From Rhizobiales bacterium Ga0077545 (GTDB lineage: Bacteria > Pseudomonadota > Alphaproteobacteria > Rhizobiales > Methylopilaceae), in assembly GCA_001464335.1 (NCBI GenBank), contig LNEV01000007.1:231368-295367 (forward strand): DNA of 64,000 nucleotides, written 5' to 3'. This document shows positions 36,455 through 45,520 of the stretch, piece by piece. A program made the translations under genes and the position numbers. Numbering within the stretch: the stretch's first letter is position 1; each line of letters opens with the position of its first letter. The notes beneath the pieces were generated by a model, which did no database searches, had not been told where the DNA came from, and saw only the letters and a list, made by a program, of their open reading frames with translations.

Positions 36455-36771
36455 TGCTCTGGTACTTGTTTCAAGGCGCTGTCGTCGCAGTCCTAATTTC
36501 AAGCGGAGGGGCTTCCGCTCAAAGCAAAATGCCCGCCGCCGTCGAAGCCACCCGCGATGGGTTCATGGTGTGCGCACTTCAGTCGTGGGGTCATCATTTG
36601 GACCAGACAAAAGATGAGAGCGCTGCCATGGAAATGGCGTTCGCGGCCTGCTCTACCGAAGATCAGGCGATGTTCCGGGCAGCCGAACGATGGATGGGAA
36701 GAAAATTTGCTATTGAGGCCACCCATGGCTTCAAAGCGGCACTCAAACGCCAGTTCACAGCCCCACGATGA
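36454..36771 (+). CDS. Secreted phage protein of unknown function (105 aa), divergent cassette
   Basis: Signal peptide about 1-22 (ending GGASAQ). The mature part has two Cys (MVCALQSW and FAACSTED) and a basic C-terminus. An exported product from a phage is often a lysogenic-conversion or exclusion factor; here that is inference. Confidence 0.65.
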   Translation: MLWYLFQGAVVAVLISSGGASAQSKMPAAVEATRDGFMVCALQSWGHHLDQTKDESAAMEMAFAACSTEDQAMFRAAERWMGRKFAIEATHGFKAALKRQFTAPR

Positions 36772-36869
36772 AGAAAGAGCCGATCTTCGGGCCGGGAGCG
36801 GTAGACGCGCTGTACTGGCTCGTCCCGTTTGTGGTTTCCGTTATCGTTGCGAGCTGGCTCTTTGGTTAG
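36768..36869 (+). CDS. Small phage membrane protein (33 aa), divergent cassette
   Basis: Starts with a 4-nt overlap (ATGA) to the secreted-protein gene. One hydrophobic helix (ALYWLVPFVVSVIVASWLF). Its last 29 nt overlap the 3' end of the minus-strand gene at 36841. Function unknown. Confidence 0.5.
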   Translation: MKKEPIFGPGAVDALYWLVPFVVSVIVASWLFG

Positions 36870-38847
36870 GCAACGTTGCGTGCGCGCCCGTAGATGTTCC
36901 CGAAAACGTGCCGCTTAGGATTAACTGAAGGCGCCGTCCAGCCTGTTCGTCGATGGCGGCCACCCGCTGAATTAGCTCGTCTACGTTCCCCGCCCCGTAC
37001 CTCTGAAGCAGGATGTTCGCGACACGCTCGCGGACTTCCGGGGTGTTGCCGGTTAGGAGATTCGAGCCAGCACGAGCGAGATTTCCCACCGCGCCGCTGA
37101 CATTTCCCGTCAGGATATTTGCAACGATGCTCGGATCGACGCTAAGGGCGTCCATATCCGCCAGATTGTCGGCTGTCCTCGACCCGCCGAGCGCATGATT
37201 ACGCGTTTGAAACATGCGGTTTTCGCGGTCGATCTGGCGCGTCAGGACATCTGCGCGCCCCGGAGCAGCAAAAGCAGGAATCTCAGCCTGGTAGGCGTCG
37301 GAGGTGAATTGGCGCGCCTTATTCACGCCCTCGGCAGATCCTTCCACGCCTTCAATCAATCGGTCGCCATACCCGGAGCGGAATCCCGCCTGTTCGTTCG
37401 GAGCCAGCCGCTGAAACGCGGGGATTGTATCCGCCGAGCGTCCGCGCGTTGCAGCCGTTCGCCCAATGTCGATGGCTTCGATGCCGCGCGATGCTTCCCG
37501 GTAAGCGTTCCGAGCGGCAGCGTAATCGGGGGATGCTTGCTCAAGCGCGCGCTCGACCGCATCTCTCATCGGAATGACAGCGGCCTGCTGCTGCCGCGTT
37601 CCGCTCTCGATGATGTTGTCTAGCTCCTGCTTGGCGAGAAGGGCGTCATCAAAGTTGTTCACGACTGATTGCCCGTCCGTCAGGAACGAGCGAGCCCGGC
37701 GTACAGCGGAGTCGATGCTGTTGTCGGCAATGCCCGTTTCGCCAGTGATGCGCGTTACGCCGGGGCGCAGACGATCATCGGCCATCTGAATGGCTCCCGA
37801 AAGGTCCGGATTATCGGCACCCGCCCGTGCTGCGCCATAAAGCTGATCGGCCTCTGAACGGCGCGCAGCCTCGCGCGATGCGGTCAATTGCCGAGCGGTC
37901 TGGCCCGCCTCGAAACCTTCTTCCAGAGCCGTTGTAAGCCGCCTGCCCTGCCCTGCCTGACGCGCGTCGAGAAATTCCACGACATTCTGGCGACCGGGTC
38001 CGGGAGAACGGGCAACTCCGGAAAGGAGGCGCTGACCCGCGTTGCCGAGTTCGTCCGCCACAGTATAGGAGCCCTGCCCTTCCTGCGCGGCCTGGCGCAG
38101 CGCCTGAGCAATCTCTTGCGGCGTTCTTCCGGCCTCCTGCATGGCCCGCACAAACTGCGCGGCGGCTACGCCATCGGGGCTCACACGAGCGCGGACAGCA
38201 GAAACAACCGGCGAAGCGACAAGGCCTGCCACGGGCAACGCGCCGCCAAGCGCGCCACCGATGGCCGCACCCGTGGCAGCGCCCGTCAGGCGCCCTGTGC
38301 CTTCGCCCTCACCTGCCCCAACGACAGCGCCGAAAGTTGCGGCATCTGCTGCTGTGCGACCAACGCGACCAGCAAGGCCCGCGCCCTCTCTCGCGAACGT
38401 AACACCGCCCCTTGCGAGGCCGAGGCCAGTGCCCGCACCACCGGCAATTTCTGCGACGGTCCCGATAACACCCGTCTTGTCGCGAGACCGGCGCAGGGTC
38501 TCGTTCTCCCGAGCCTTCGCGTACTCGTACCCCTCGGAAGGGCCAACGCCTCTCTTGAGCATTTCGAGAGGGGTTTGCAGGCCAGCATATATTTCGTCCG
38601 CGAAACCAAGCGTGGCGCCCTGTACAATGCGGCGTCCATACCCGTCATCGTTCGAGATGCCCGCCGCGTTGATCTTGTCCAGATCCTCCGCAGCCGCGCG
38701 CTCGTAAATGTTTGGCTCGGGAGCCGGAGGAGCCGTAGGCGATTGGGTGCTCCCCCATCGTTTTTGCATGGCCGCGCGCATGGTGTCGCGAGAAGTCCCG
38801 TCTGGGAATTCTACAATCGTGCCATCGGGGGCTTCGATTTCGATCAT
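36841..38847 (-). CDS. Phage internal virion / DNA ejection-type protein (668 aa)
   Basis: The N-terminus IEIEAPDGTIVEFPDGTS is a repeat-like motif seen at the start of many podovirus structural proteins. Residues about 130-220 are Gly/Ala-rich and could insert in membranes (GAATGAAIGGALGGALPVAG). The rest is helical and Gln/Arg-rich. Position after the gp7-like proteins fits an ejection protein that helps DNA cross the envelope. Assignment is by context and composition. Confidence 0.65.
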   Translation of the reverse strand: MIEIEAPDGTIVEFPDGTSRDTMRAAMQKRWGSTQSPTAPPAPEPNIYERAAAEDLDKINAAGISNDDGYGRRIVQGATLGFADEIYAGLQTPLEMLKRGVGPSEGYEYAKARENETLRRSRDKTGVIGTVAEIAGGAGTGLGLARGGVTFAREGAGLAGRVGRTAADAATFGAVVGAGEGEGTGRLTGAATGAAIGGALGGALPVAGLVASPVVSAVRARVSPDGVAAAQFVRAMQEAGRTPQEIAQALRQAAQEGQGSYTVADELGNAGQRLLSGVARSPGPGRQNVVEFLDARQAGQGRRLTTALEEGFEAGQTARQLTASREAARRSEADQLYGAARAGADNPDLSGAIQMADDRLRPGVTRITGETGIADNSIDSAVRRARSFLTDGQSVVNNFDDALLAKQELDNIIESGTRQQQAAVIPMRDAVERALEQASPDYAAARNAYREASRGIEAIDIGRTAATRGRSADTIPAFQRLAPNEQAGFRSGYGDRLIEGVEGSAEGVNKARQFTSDAYQAEIPAFAAPGRADVLTRQIDRENRMFQTRNHALGGSRTADNLADMDALSVDPSIVANILTGNVSGAVGNLARAGSNLLTGNTPEVRERVANILLQRYGAGNVDELIQRVAAIDEQAGRRLQLILSGTFSGTSTGAHATLPNQRASSQR

Positions 38848-39899
38848 TCAAAATCACCCGTCGCCGGATTGAACTTCATTCGCGTTTGCGTTCTCGCTGG
38901 GGCTTGTCCTCCAGCCGCCGCTCGCTCCAGCTTGCGATGCCCTTCTTGCACGGCATCATTCCAATCGGACAGCGCAGCGTTGAAGTCTTTCACGTTCTGA
39001 GCCTGGCTCATGCGGACTTCCGCTTGCTCGGCCTTAATACCCTCAACATCGGTGATCGCTCCGCCGCCCTTGAGCATCTGCCGCGCTTGCAGGAAGGCGC
39101 CGCCCCGAAGCTGGTCAATCTTGCTTTGGACGCGCGCGGCATCCGCCGTGATGTTTGGCGTGCGCGAGTTGATCGGGCCAAGCATGTTGGGCAAATATGG
39201 GTCCTCTTGAAGGTCCTTAACTTGCCTCGCGATGAGAGCGGCGGTCGACTGGCTGGACGGAAGTTGCCCGCGAGCATCCGCGATGTTTTCGCCAGAGCCC
39301 TTACCAACCGCTGTGGCTTCCGCCGCGCCCGCCAAGTCTTTCGCAATCTGCCCTATCGGCTGGCGTGTGATCGGATCGAGAAGAACGAAATGCGTGCCAG
39401 CGTCGAGCCGGATGGGCTCCTTTGACAGGGACACGCCGTCAGGCAAGGCCGTGGTGCGGGCTGTCCCCGCTTTGGAAAGCTGGAGAAGAACGGGGTTGCC
39501 GTTGGCGTCGACCCCGTACTGAGGATTGAGGCCATATTCGGAGCCGCCCCCCCCCGCCGCGACGGGCTTGGCGTACTTTCCAATGGGCTCAGCCGTGCCC
39601 GCTCGCGGGTCCGTCCGCAGCAGCGTGCCGTCCGGGGCCGTCGTAAAGCCAAACTCCTGCGGCTTCGTCCTGTCACGGATCATCTGCAAGCCGAACTGAC
39701 GCGTCTGCGGATCGCGCAGCAGCGGGGCGACCTCCTGAGCCACAGCCGGGTCAAGACCCTGTGCATACTGCCCAAGCGCTTCGTTCGTCTTCGCATCAGC
39801 CTTGTTCTGCTGATACTTGCCGGTGATCTGGTCCATGAACGAGAAGTCCTGTTGAGGGACGTTCACGCGCTGGGGTCGGAAGTCGAAGGAGAAGGCCAT
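38844..39899 (-). CDS. Phage structural/ejection protein (351 aa)
   Basis: Starts MAFSFDFRPQRVNVPQQ. N-terminal helical, Gln-rich part, then a glycine run (AAGGGGSEYG) and a helical C-terminal half. 4-nt overlap with the downstream gene, and it begins directly after its upstream gene. Probably a virion internal protein. Confidence 0.6.
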   Translation of the reverse strand: MAFSFDFRPQRVNVPQQDFSFMDQITGKYQQNKADAKTNEALGQYAQGLDPAVAQEVAPLLRDPQTRQFGLQMIRDRTKPQEFGFTTAPDGTLLRTDPRAGTAEPIGKYAKPVAAGGGGSEYGLNPQYGVDANGNPVLLQLSKAGTARTTALPDGVSLSKEPIRLDAGTHFVLLDPITRQPIGQIAKDLAGAAEATAVGKGSGENIADARGQLPSSQSTAALIARQVKDLQEDPYLPNMLGPINSRTPNITADAARVQSKIDQLRGGAFLQARQMLKGGGAITDVEGIKAEQAEVRMSQAQNVKDFNAALSDWNDAVQEGHRKLERAAAGGQAPARTQTRMKFNPATGDFE

Positions 39900-40541
39900 T
39901 TAGAGGAACCCCAGGAATTTGCCGCCAAGGTTGAGCATGTTGCTGAGACCCTGCTCCTGAGCCTGTGCGGCATTGTTGCGGTTGCCGGTGATGCCCGCAA
40001 TTACAGATGCATCAAGCCCCAGACGGTTGCCGAGCGTCGAATTGACCTGTCCCGCCTGATTTGTAAGGGCCGTGCCCTGCTGCCCTGTCGCGCCCAAGCC
40101 CTGCGAGGACTGGCCGATGAGGTTTTGCAGCCAGCCGCCGTATTCCTGATTGGCAAGCTGGTTGCCGCGATCCTGAAGCGCCATCAGCGTGTTGCCGCTG
40201 GCGTTCATGCCGCCCGCCGCCGCGCCGCGCTGCGCCGCCTGTAGCGACTGATCGACCGCGAACTGATAGCCGGGGCCAGCCTGAAACGCTTCGGTCGCCG
40301 CCGTGTTGCCGCCCGCGCCGTTCAACCCAAGCGCATTGCCGACCATGGTGTTGGCGCCCTGCCCGGACTGCACCCACGGGTCGAAACCAGAGGTGGCCTG
40401 TCCGAGATAGCCCTGCGCCGCCGTGTCGGCCTCGGTGATCTGCTGATTGCCCTGCGTCTGGAAATTACGCAAATCCGCCGTGTTCTGGCGCGCGGCTTTC
40501 TTTGTGGCATCGCCGCCGAAGAGGGAAGAAAGAAAGCTCAT
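39900..40541 (-). CDS. Phage DNA-transfer-like protein (P22 gp7-like by position)
   Basis: 213 residues, Gln/Asn/Gly/Ala-rich, with FDPWVQSGQGANTMVGNALGLNG and a hydrophobic C-terminus. Composition and place after the tail accessory genes resemble podovirus ejection proteins of the gp7/gp16/gp20 set. No strict motif exists, so this is a context call. Confidence 0.6.
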   Translation of the reverse strand: MSFLSSLFGGDATKKAARQNTADLRNFQTQGNQQITEADTAAQGYLGQATSGFDPWVQSGQGANTMVGNALGLNGAGGNTAATEAFQAGPGYQFAVDQSLQAAQRGAAAGGMNASGNTLMALQDRGNQLANQEYGGWLQNLIGQSSQGLGATGQQGTALTNQAGQVNSTLGNRLGLDASVIAGITGNRNNAAQAQEQGLSNMLNLGGKFLGFL

Positions 40542-40553
40542 TGCGCTCAGTCC

Positions 40554-40964
40554 TTACATGCGAAGCTGGATTTGATAGGTCTGGCCGATGTTGAACAGGT
40601 GTGAGCCGGATACCTCGGCGCGGGTCAGCCCCCCCGAAAGCCCCCACGGCGTTGTCGGCGTGTACGCAACACCGTCGATGTAGATCAGCAGGTCCGTCAG
40701 AAGCGCGACGATGTCGCCCTCGAAAATCATCGAAATCGGGCCGGGCGTTGAACCGGACGGAGTTCCTGCGCCAGCCGTAAGACGCGCCAAGCGGTTTGAA
40801 GATCCGATTGGCTCGTTGCTGATCGACCCGAACGAATTGGCAAGGCCCGTGCTGCCTGCGCTGACATTGACATAGCCACGGTTTGCCGCGCCGGGCGTGT
40901 GGTAATCGGCGGTCATCGAGAAGATGAAATTCTTCCCCCCGATGTACATAAAATGCCCGCCCAT
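40554..40964 (-). CDS. Phage protein of unknown function (136 aa)
   Basis: Beta-rich with many Gly/Ser, likely a virion component. A later Met (MYIGGKNFIF) could be the start. Overlaps the upstream gene by 1 nt. Confidence 0.6.
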   Translation of the reverse strand: MGGHFMYIGGKNFIFSMTADYHTPGAANRGYVNVSAGSTGLANSFGSISNEPIGSSNRLARLTAGAGTPSGSTPGPISMIFEGDIVALLTDLLIYIDGVAYTPTTPWGLSGGLTRAEVSGSHLFNIGQTYQIQLRM

Positions 40965-41470
40965 CAGAGCAGGCTTCTCGTGTAGGTGATCTGCCCGCGC
41001 ATGCCCTGACAGGACGAGTTTGACGAGATCACTACGTCGACGGTCTCGTTTACGTCGAATTCGTTGTCCGTCGTGTAGGCCGTGTCCACTTCCGTCGTTG
41101 ACACGCTGTTGTTTGCGGCACCTGCATTGACGCCCTCAATGCGGACGCGCGCCGTGCATGTTCCTGAGTCCGCGTCGGTGATGAAGTTCGTGATCGTGCC
41201 GCCAAAGGGCGCCTTCGGAAGAATGATGATTGTGTCGTTCTCGACATACGGGATGAAGAACGACCAGCATTCCGTAACCGTTGTCAGAGACGACACGATG
41301 TCCGCAACCTCTGCCGCGAGATCAGCCAGCCCGCCTGTAATTGCAGCGCCCGTCGCTCGGATGCGCTCGTCGACCGTCTTGCACCACAGATAGAAGTCCC
41401 AGACCGGGCGCTTCAGGTCGTCCAGCCATGACGATTTCTCGTTCGGCAGGCGCGGGATCTGATCGGTCAT
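40964..41470 (-). CDS. Phage protein of unknown function (168 aa), possible virion protein
   Basis: N-terminal segment LPNEKSSWLDDLKRPVWDFY, then a short coiled coil and a beta-rich C-terminal half (VRIEGVNAG, NETVDVVISS). 4-nt overlap with the gp10-like gene. Possibly a small decoration or fibre protein. Confidence 0.6.
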   Translation of the reverse strand: MTDQIPRLPNEKSSWLDDLKRPVWDFYLWCKTVDERIRATGAAITGGLADLAAEVADIVSSLTTVTECWSFFIPYVENDTIIILPKAPFGGTITNFITDADSGTCTARVRIEGVNAGAANNSVSTTEVDTAYTTDNEFDVNETVDVVISSNSSCQGMRGQITYTRSLL

Positions 41471-42885
41471 CGCGGACGCGCCTCGATTTCCTGCGTGGCG
41501 CTCAAAAGCCCGACATAAACCGGGTCGGACACCTCATACTTCCACACCCGCCCTTGCGGGCCGGTCATGCCACAACGATTGACGTTGACACGCACGCGGG
41601 ACTGCCCATCGCGGCCCAGTTCCCTGACAACGGGGACCGAGTACTTGTTCCCGCCATCCGACGAATACGAGATCCGCATGCTGGGGCGTGTTTCGATGGG
41701 CTCGCGGCCTGCCGGAAGACCCTGTCCGACGACCATGTTGATGTCGGTGCGCGAGACCGTCAGCCGGTTCGGAAACGCCGCCGAATGGCCCGTAATGACC
41801 GTCCAGACAAGCGGCTTCTCGTATTCCTCGTGGTAGTTCTCGTCGATGGCGCCGATGTGATCGGCGGTCGCATCGCCAACAAGCCAGCGGTCGAAGGCGT
41901 TGACCGAAAACGCGGCCCGCCAGTTCGCCTCAAGATAGCTTGCGCGCTCGTGCCACTTCTCCGTGGACAGATCGAACACCCAGCTAAAGCCCGGCCCCGT
42001 GACCGCCCATTGTGCATGTCCGGCGGCAGCAAAGCACAGAGCCCGGATCTGCGACACGTCATCAACGGCAGACAGCGCGCGATCCACGTCCGGCGTTGAA
42101 ATCACCTGCGGAGCGCCGCCATCGATGCGCCAGACGCGCCGGTCGTTCGCAACAAAGATCAGAGACGCCGAAAAGCCGTCCTCATAGCCTGCAACCGCAA
42201 ACGGAGACACAAGACCAAGCGGGATGACCGTCGTGCGCGAGAACGGAAAGCCCTCTGCATTGGCCGCGTTGTACCATGGTTCGACGTGGCGCGGCCCCAT
42301 CAGGTAAAGCTGCTGCCCGAACGGAATGGCGCGGTACAGACCGCCCGGCTTTCCTTCCGCCGTGGCAAAATCCAGAGCCGCGAATGTCGTGTCATTCAAT
42401 CCAGAGGCAAACACGCGGCCATCGCGGATCGCCATCATGAAATAGCCGTCGATGTAGCAGACGGCGAAAGGCTGCGGCAGGTCACCGTCCGACAACGTCG
42501 TCGGTGCCGCGCTGATCGTGCACTCGTAGACACCCGCCGTCGTGACGCACAGAATGTCGGGCGTCGGGCTCTTGCGATTCGATGCGAATGTGACCGGCCC
42601 CGTTCCGAGGAGTTCCCCGAGAACCGTGACCGTGCCGTCGTCGTCAAGCCGCACAAGCTGGTCGTCCTGCGCGATCAGGACAACACCCGAGACCTCGTGC
42701 ATGCCACGGCAACCGTTCACGCCCGTGCGTGCAAACTCCCGCACACCCGGCACGCGGCGGCGAACAAACCCATCAGGGGCGAGCCCTTGGCCGACCTGCT
42801 CGACATACGCGTTGATGAGCCGCCCGGCGCCCTCCGAGGGCCTGAGCCCCGGCGCTGATGTGGATGGCAGCGGAATGTCGACCAT
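41467..42885 (-). CDS. P22 gp10-like packaged-DNA stabilisation / tail accessory protein
   Basis: 472 residues, the same size as P22 gp10. Opens with SEGAGRLINAYVEQVG and has VRRRVPGVREFARTG, then repeated beta-propeller-like segments (GVYECTISA, FVANDRRVWRID, WVFDLSTEKWHERAS). In P22 this protein plugs the portal after packaging and connects to the tail. Good family resemblance plus correct gene order. Confidence 0.8.
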   Translation of the reverse strand: MVDIPLPSTSAPGLRPSEGAGRLINAYVEQVGQGLAPDGFVRRRVPGVREFARTGVNGCRGMHEVSGVVLIAQDDQLVRLDDDGTVTVLGELLGTGPVTFASNRKSPTPDILCVTTAGVYECTISAAPTTLSDGDLPQPFAVCYIDGYFMMAIRDGRVFASGLNDTTFAALDFATAEGKPGGLYRAIPFGQQLYLMGPRHVEPWYNAANAEGFPFSRTTVIPLGLVSPFAVAGYEDGFSASLIFVANDRRVWRIDGGAPQVISTPDVDRALSAVDDVSQIRALCFAAAGHAQWAVTGPGFSWVFDLSTEKWHERASYLEANWRAAFSVNAFDRWLVGDATADHIGAIDENYHEEYEKPLVWTVITGHSAAFPNRLTVSRTDINMVVGQGLPAGREPIETRPSMRISYSSDGGNKYSVPVVRELGRDGQSRVRVNVNRCGMTGPQGRVWKYEVSDPVYVGLLSATQEIEARPR

Positions 42886-43226
42886 CAGAAGTATTCAGCC
42901 TTGACGGCGTCGCCCTGAGTCCAGTCGTCGCCCTGCATTTCGCGAAGGCGATCCTCGGATTCGAGACGTGCTGCCGCGTTCTTCGGAATGCCAAACGCGG
43001 GTCCGCAGCTTTCCGCCACGAGAGACGCCAGGCTGTCGAAGTATTCATCATCGATGTCGTCGGCGTCCTGCACATGCACGATTCGACGGCGGGACAATTC
43101 CGCGAATTTCGGGTCAATCGCCCCATCGATGCGGACGCGGTCCTCGGCTGAGACCGTTTCACCGACGCCCACGATGTTCAGGAGATTGGCAACCTCGTTG
43201 ATGAGGTCTTCGCGCGTCTTGGACAT
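42885..43226 (-). CDS. Head-completion/adaptor-like protein (P22 gp4-like by position)
   Basis: 113 residues, helical and acidic, starting MSKTREDLINEVANLLNIVG. Small helical proteins just before gp10 are usually head-to-tail adaptors. Overlaps the gp10-like gene by 1 nt. Confidence 0.55.
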   Translation of the reverse strand: MSKTREDLINEVANLLNIVGVGETVSAEDRVRIDGAIDPKFAELSRRRIVHVQDADDIDDEYFDSLASLVAESCGPAFGIPKNAAARLESEDRLREMQGDDWTQGDAVKAEYF

Positions 43227-43238
43227 GAATCCCCCGCG

Positions 43239-44699
43239 TCAGGCTCTGGTAATCACAAGCCTGTCAATTGGCTGTAATGGCATGGCGAGCGGGCTTGCAT
43301 TGTCCCGCACGAAATCATCGACACCGCGTCGGTTCTGCGCTCCGAACACGTGCCAGAGCAGCAATTCACCAGCGCCGGGCGTTCCACTCAGCGTCAGTCG
43401 GATCGTCGTCGCATTGACCCGCGCCACGCTGCTAATCGTCAGAGGGCTTGACGGGCTGGCCAATGTAACGCGCCACATGCCCGCGACATTCGGAACCGTC
43501 AGATCGGTGCCGCCGTCGTGTTCAATGGTCAGGTCCACATTCGCGCCGGACTGCACAGCCGAGGCGATGCGCGGGCCCTGCCAATAGGCGATGTCCCCGA
43601 CGCCGAAATACGCCGCTATGGACCGGCTCATGCGCTTGACGATGGCATAGAAGCCGTCGGTCTCGTTGTGCGCCGTGGCGCCCGTCGTATCGAGCGGCTG
43701 GACACCATCCGCGCCCGGATAGGGGTGCACATTGTCAAGCTGGCGCAGAGTGAACGATCCGCTGCCGGTTGCCGCCTCGCTCATCGTGATCGACGTGCTC
43801 GCCACGAAGGACACGATGTAAGCGCCGTCAGAGACGTAATCGCCTTCAAGGCCATTGTTGTTCGACATGCCCGACGTGTTCGACAGCGTGAGCCCGGTCG
43901 TGCCGTTGGCGGTCACGCTGGCTTTCGTCGCCGTGGTCGCGAACCGCACATCGTATTGCTCGGCGCCGATGAAGACGCGGCTCATCTCGTCGCAGACTTC
44001 CGCCTGCAACTGGCGAAGGGATGCCGGGCCCGTGTTCGATGATGTCTGATGCCGGCCAAGCCGCTGGATGAAGATCGGGAGGCTCGGCTTTCCGCAGGCC
44101 GTTCTCACCGCCGCGAACAGAGCCTTCAGCGTGTCCTTGTAAAGCGCGATGTTGCCGTTTGAATCGGTCGGCCACGGGATTTGCCCCATGTCCGTTTCGC
44201 CCTGCGACCATACGAAGGCATTGACGTTTGAGGCTTGCGCCTCAAGCTCGGTGATGAGCGAGCGCCAAAGCGGGCCGGGCGTGTCAGCCTGGTTGAGTTC
44301 GTCGCCGGTCTCGGCTGAGTAATCCGCGTCGTTCCACCAATAGTTCCCGGCTATGCGTTCGCCCGAGGATGTGAAACTTCCGATCAACGCCGAACCACCC
44401 GACGCCTTGTTGACCAGCTTGACGGTCCAGTCATCCGCGCCGCTCGTCACTCCGTCATGGATCATCGCACCCGAGGAATAGGATGCAAAGTCGCGCGCTG
44501 CCGTATACCCGAAATGGGTGCGAAGTTCTTCGCCCATCACGATGCCAGCGCGCGGCGTGCCTCGGGTGAAGACGTAATCCGCAAGGGACTGCCCGCCATA
44601 CACGACCATCAGGCGCGACGGGGCAGCAATGCCGCCTCCAATCCCCCGCATGGCGAGGAATGCGCCCTTTATGGACATGCCGGGGACGAGAAGCCGCAT
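43239..44699 (-). CDS. SGNH/sialate O-acetylesterase-like phage esterase
   Basis: 486 residues. Nucleophile block GGQSLADY near 35-42 and the sialate-esterase motif VWSQGETDM near 162-170, with a candidate catalytic His in VHPYPGADG. A C-terminal Ig-like beta domain (about 400-470) follows. It probably removes acetyl groups from a host surface polysaccharide or lies in the virion for that purpose. Its place among capsid and tail genes supports a structural enzyme. Confidence 0.75.
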   Translation of the reverse strand: MRLLVPGMSIKGAFLAMRGIGGGIAAPSRLMVVYGGQSLADYVFTRGTPRAGIVMGEELRTHFGYTAARDFASYSSGAMIHDGVTSGADDWTVKLVNKASGGSALIGSFTSSGERIAGNYWWNDADYSAETGDELNQADTPGPLWRSLITELEAQASNVNAFVWSQGETDMGQIPWPTDSNGNIALYKDTLKALFAAVRTACGKPSLPIFIQRLGRHQTSSNTGPASLRQLQAEVCDEMSRVFIGAEQYDVRFATTATKASVTANGTTGLTLSNTSGMSNNNGLEGDYVSDGAYIVSFVASTSITMSEAATGSGSFTLRQLDNVHPYPGADGVQPLDTTGATAHNETDGFYAIVKRMSRSIAAYFGVGDIAYWQGPRIASAVQSGANVDLTIEHDGGTDLTVPNVAGMWRVTLASPSSPLTISSVARVNATTIRLTLSGTPGAGELLLWHVFGAQNRRGVDDFVRDNASPLAMPLQPIDRLVITRA

Positions 44700-44941
44700 C
44701 AGACCGAGCCAGCAACCACGGACGCGGATCCGCTTGCAGCACGCGCCCAGACATCGGTCGCGAACTCTAGCTGAAGGAAATCGCCATAGGCGGGCAGAAC
44801 GAGAGCGGGGTCGCCGTTTTCCGGCTCCGCATCGGCTCCGACGATAAGGACGGCGCCAAGGCTGAGATTCTGCACGGTCACAGTCCCGGCATCACCGATC
44901 TGTGTCCAGCCAGCGGACAGATTGAAGTTTGAGAGAGCCAT
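44699..44941 (-). CDS. Phage protein of unknown function (80 aa)
   Basis: Small beta-rich protein (WTQIGDAGTVTVQNLSLGAVLIVGAD), the pattern of a short virion decoration domain. 1-nt overlap with the esterase gene. Confidence 0.6.
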   Translation of the reverse strand: MALSNFNLSAGWTQIGDAGTVTVQNLSLGAVLIVGADAEPENGDPALVLPAYGDFLQLEFATDVWARAASGSASVVAGSV

Positions 44942-44996
44942 GTGCCGTCCTCACAAAAAGAGAAACGGGGAGACCGAAGCCTCCCCGCTGTTGTCG

Positions 44997-45452
44997 TTAG
45001 ACCGCGCCGTTCGGATCGTAGATGAAGCGGGCCAGCACCTTGATCGTGCCCGAGGCCACGCCGGTTGCCGCGTTCGTCATGACGGTCAGACCGATCACGA
45101 CAGCTTCATCGTACTTGGTGAACAGCGAAGCAGCCGGGAGAGCGAGAGTGCCCGCCGCCTGCATGGCCGTCGATCCGTCATGGATCGAATCCGGGTCCGT
45201 CGAAATTCCCACATCGACCACAAGCGCGGGCGAACCCGTGTCAAGATCGGGGTGGACGATGTCGAGCTGCGTCAGGACAGCGCCAGCCGGAAGAGCGATG
45301 AGCGGCAGAAAGCCGAGCGTCGTCGTCCGAATGACCGAGAGCGTATAGGTCGTGGCGACTGCCATTTCCTTGCCCGCTGCACCCCAGCCGGGGGTAATGG
45401 CGTCCGCAACGGTCACGCCGTTGGTGACGTCAAGAAAGGCTTTGTTGGACAT
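44997..45452 (-). CDS. Phage virion protein of unknown function (151 aa)
   Basis: Starts MSNKAFLDVTNGVTVADAI with AAGGAA eight bases upstream. Beta-rich, with VVDVGISTDPDSIHDG; probably a decoration or stabilisation protein encoded after the capsid gene. Separated from the capsid gene by the antisense HNH gene. Confidence 0.62.
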   Translation of the reverse strand: MSNKAFLDVTNGVTVADAITPGWGAAGKEMAVATTYTLSVIRTTTLGFLPLIALPAGAVLTQLDIVHPDLDTGSPALVVDVGISTDPDSIHDGSTAMQAAGTLALPAASLFTKYDEAVVIGLTVMTNAATGVASGTIKVLARFIYDPNGAV

Positions 45453-45464
45453 AGTCAGGGTTCC

Positions 45465-45493
45465 TTGTCGGTACACAGAGATGATGATATTCT
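45465..45493 (+). promoter_or_regulatory. Candidate sigma70 promoter for the HNH gene
   Basis: TTGTCG, 17 nt, TATTCT, then 27 nt to the start codon with a strong GAGGAGG ribosome site. It points opposite to the late operon. Confidence 0.5.
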
Positions 45494-45520
45494 CTGCACA
45501 TGTTTAATCGAGGAGGAACC

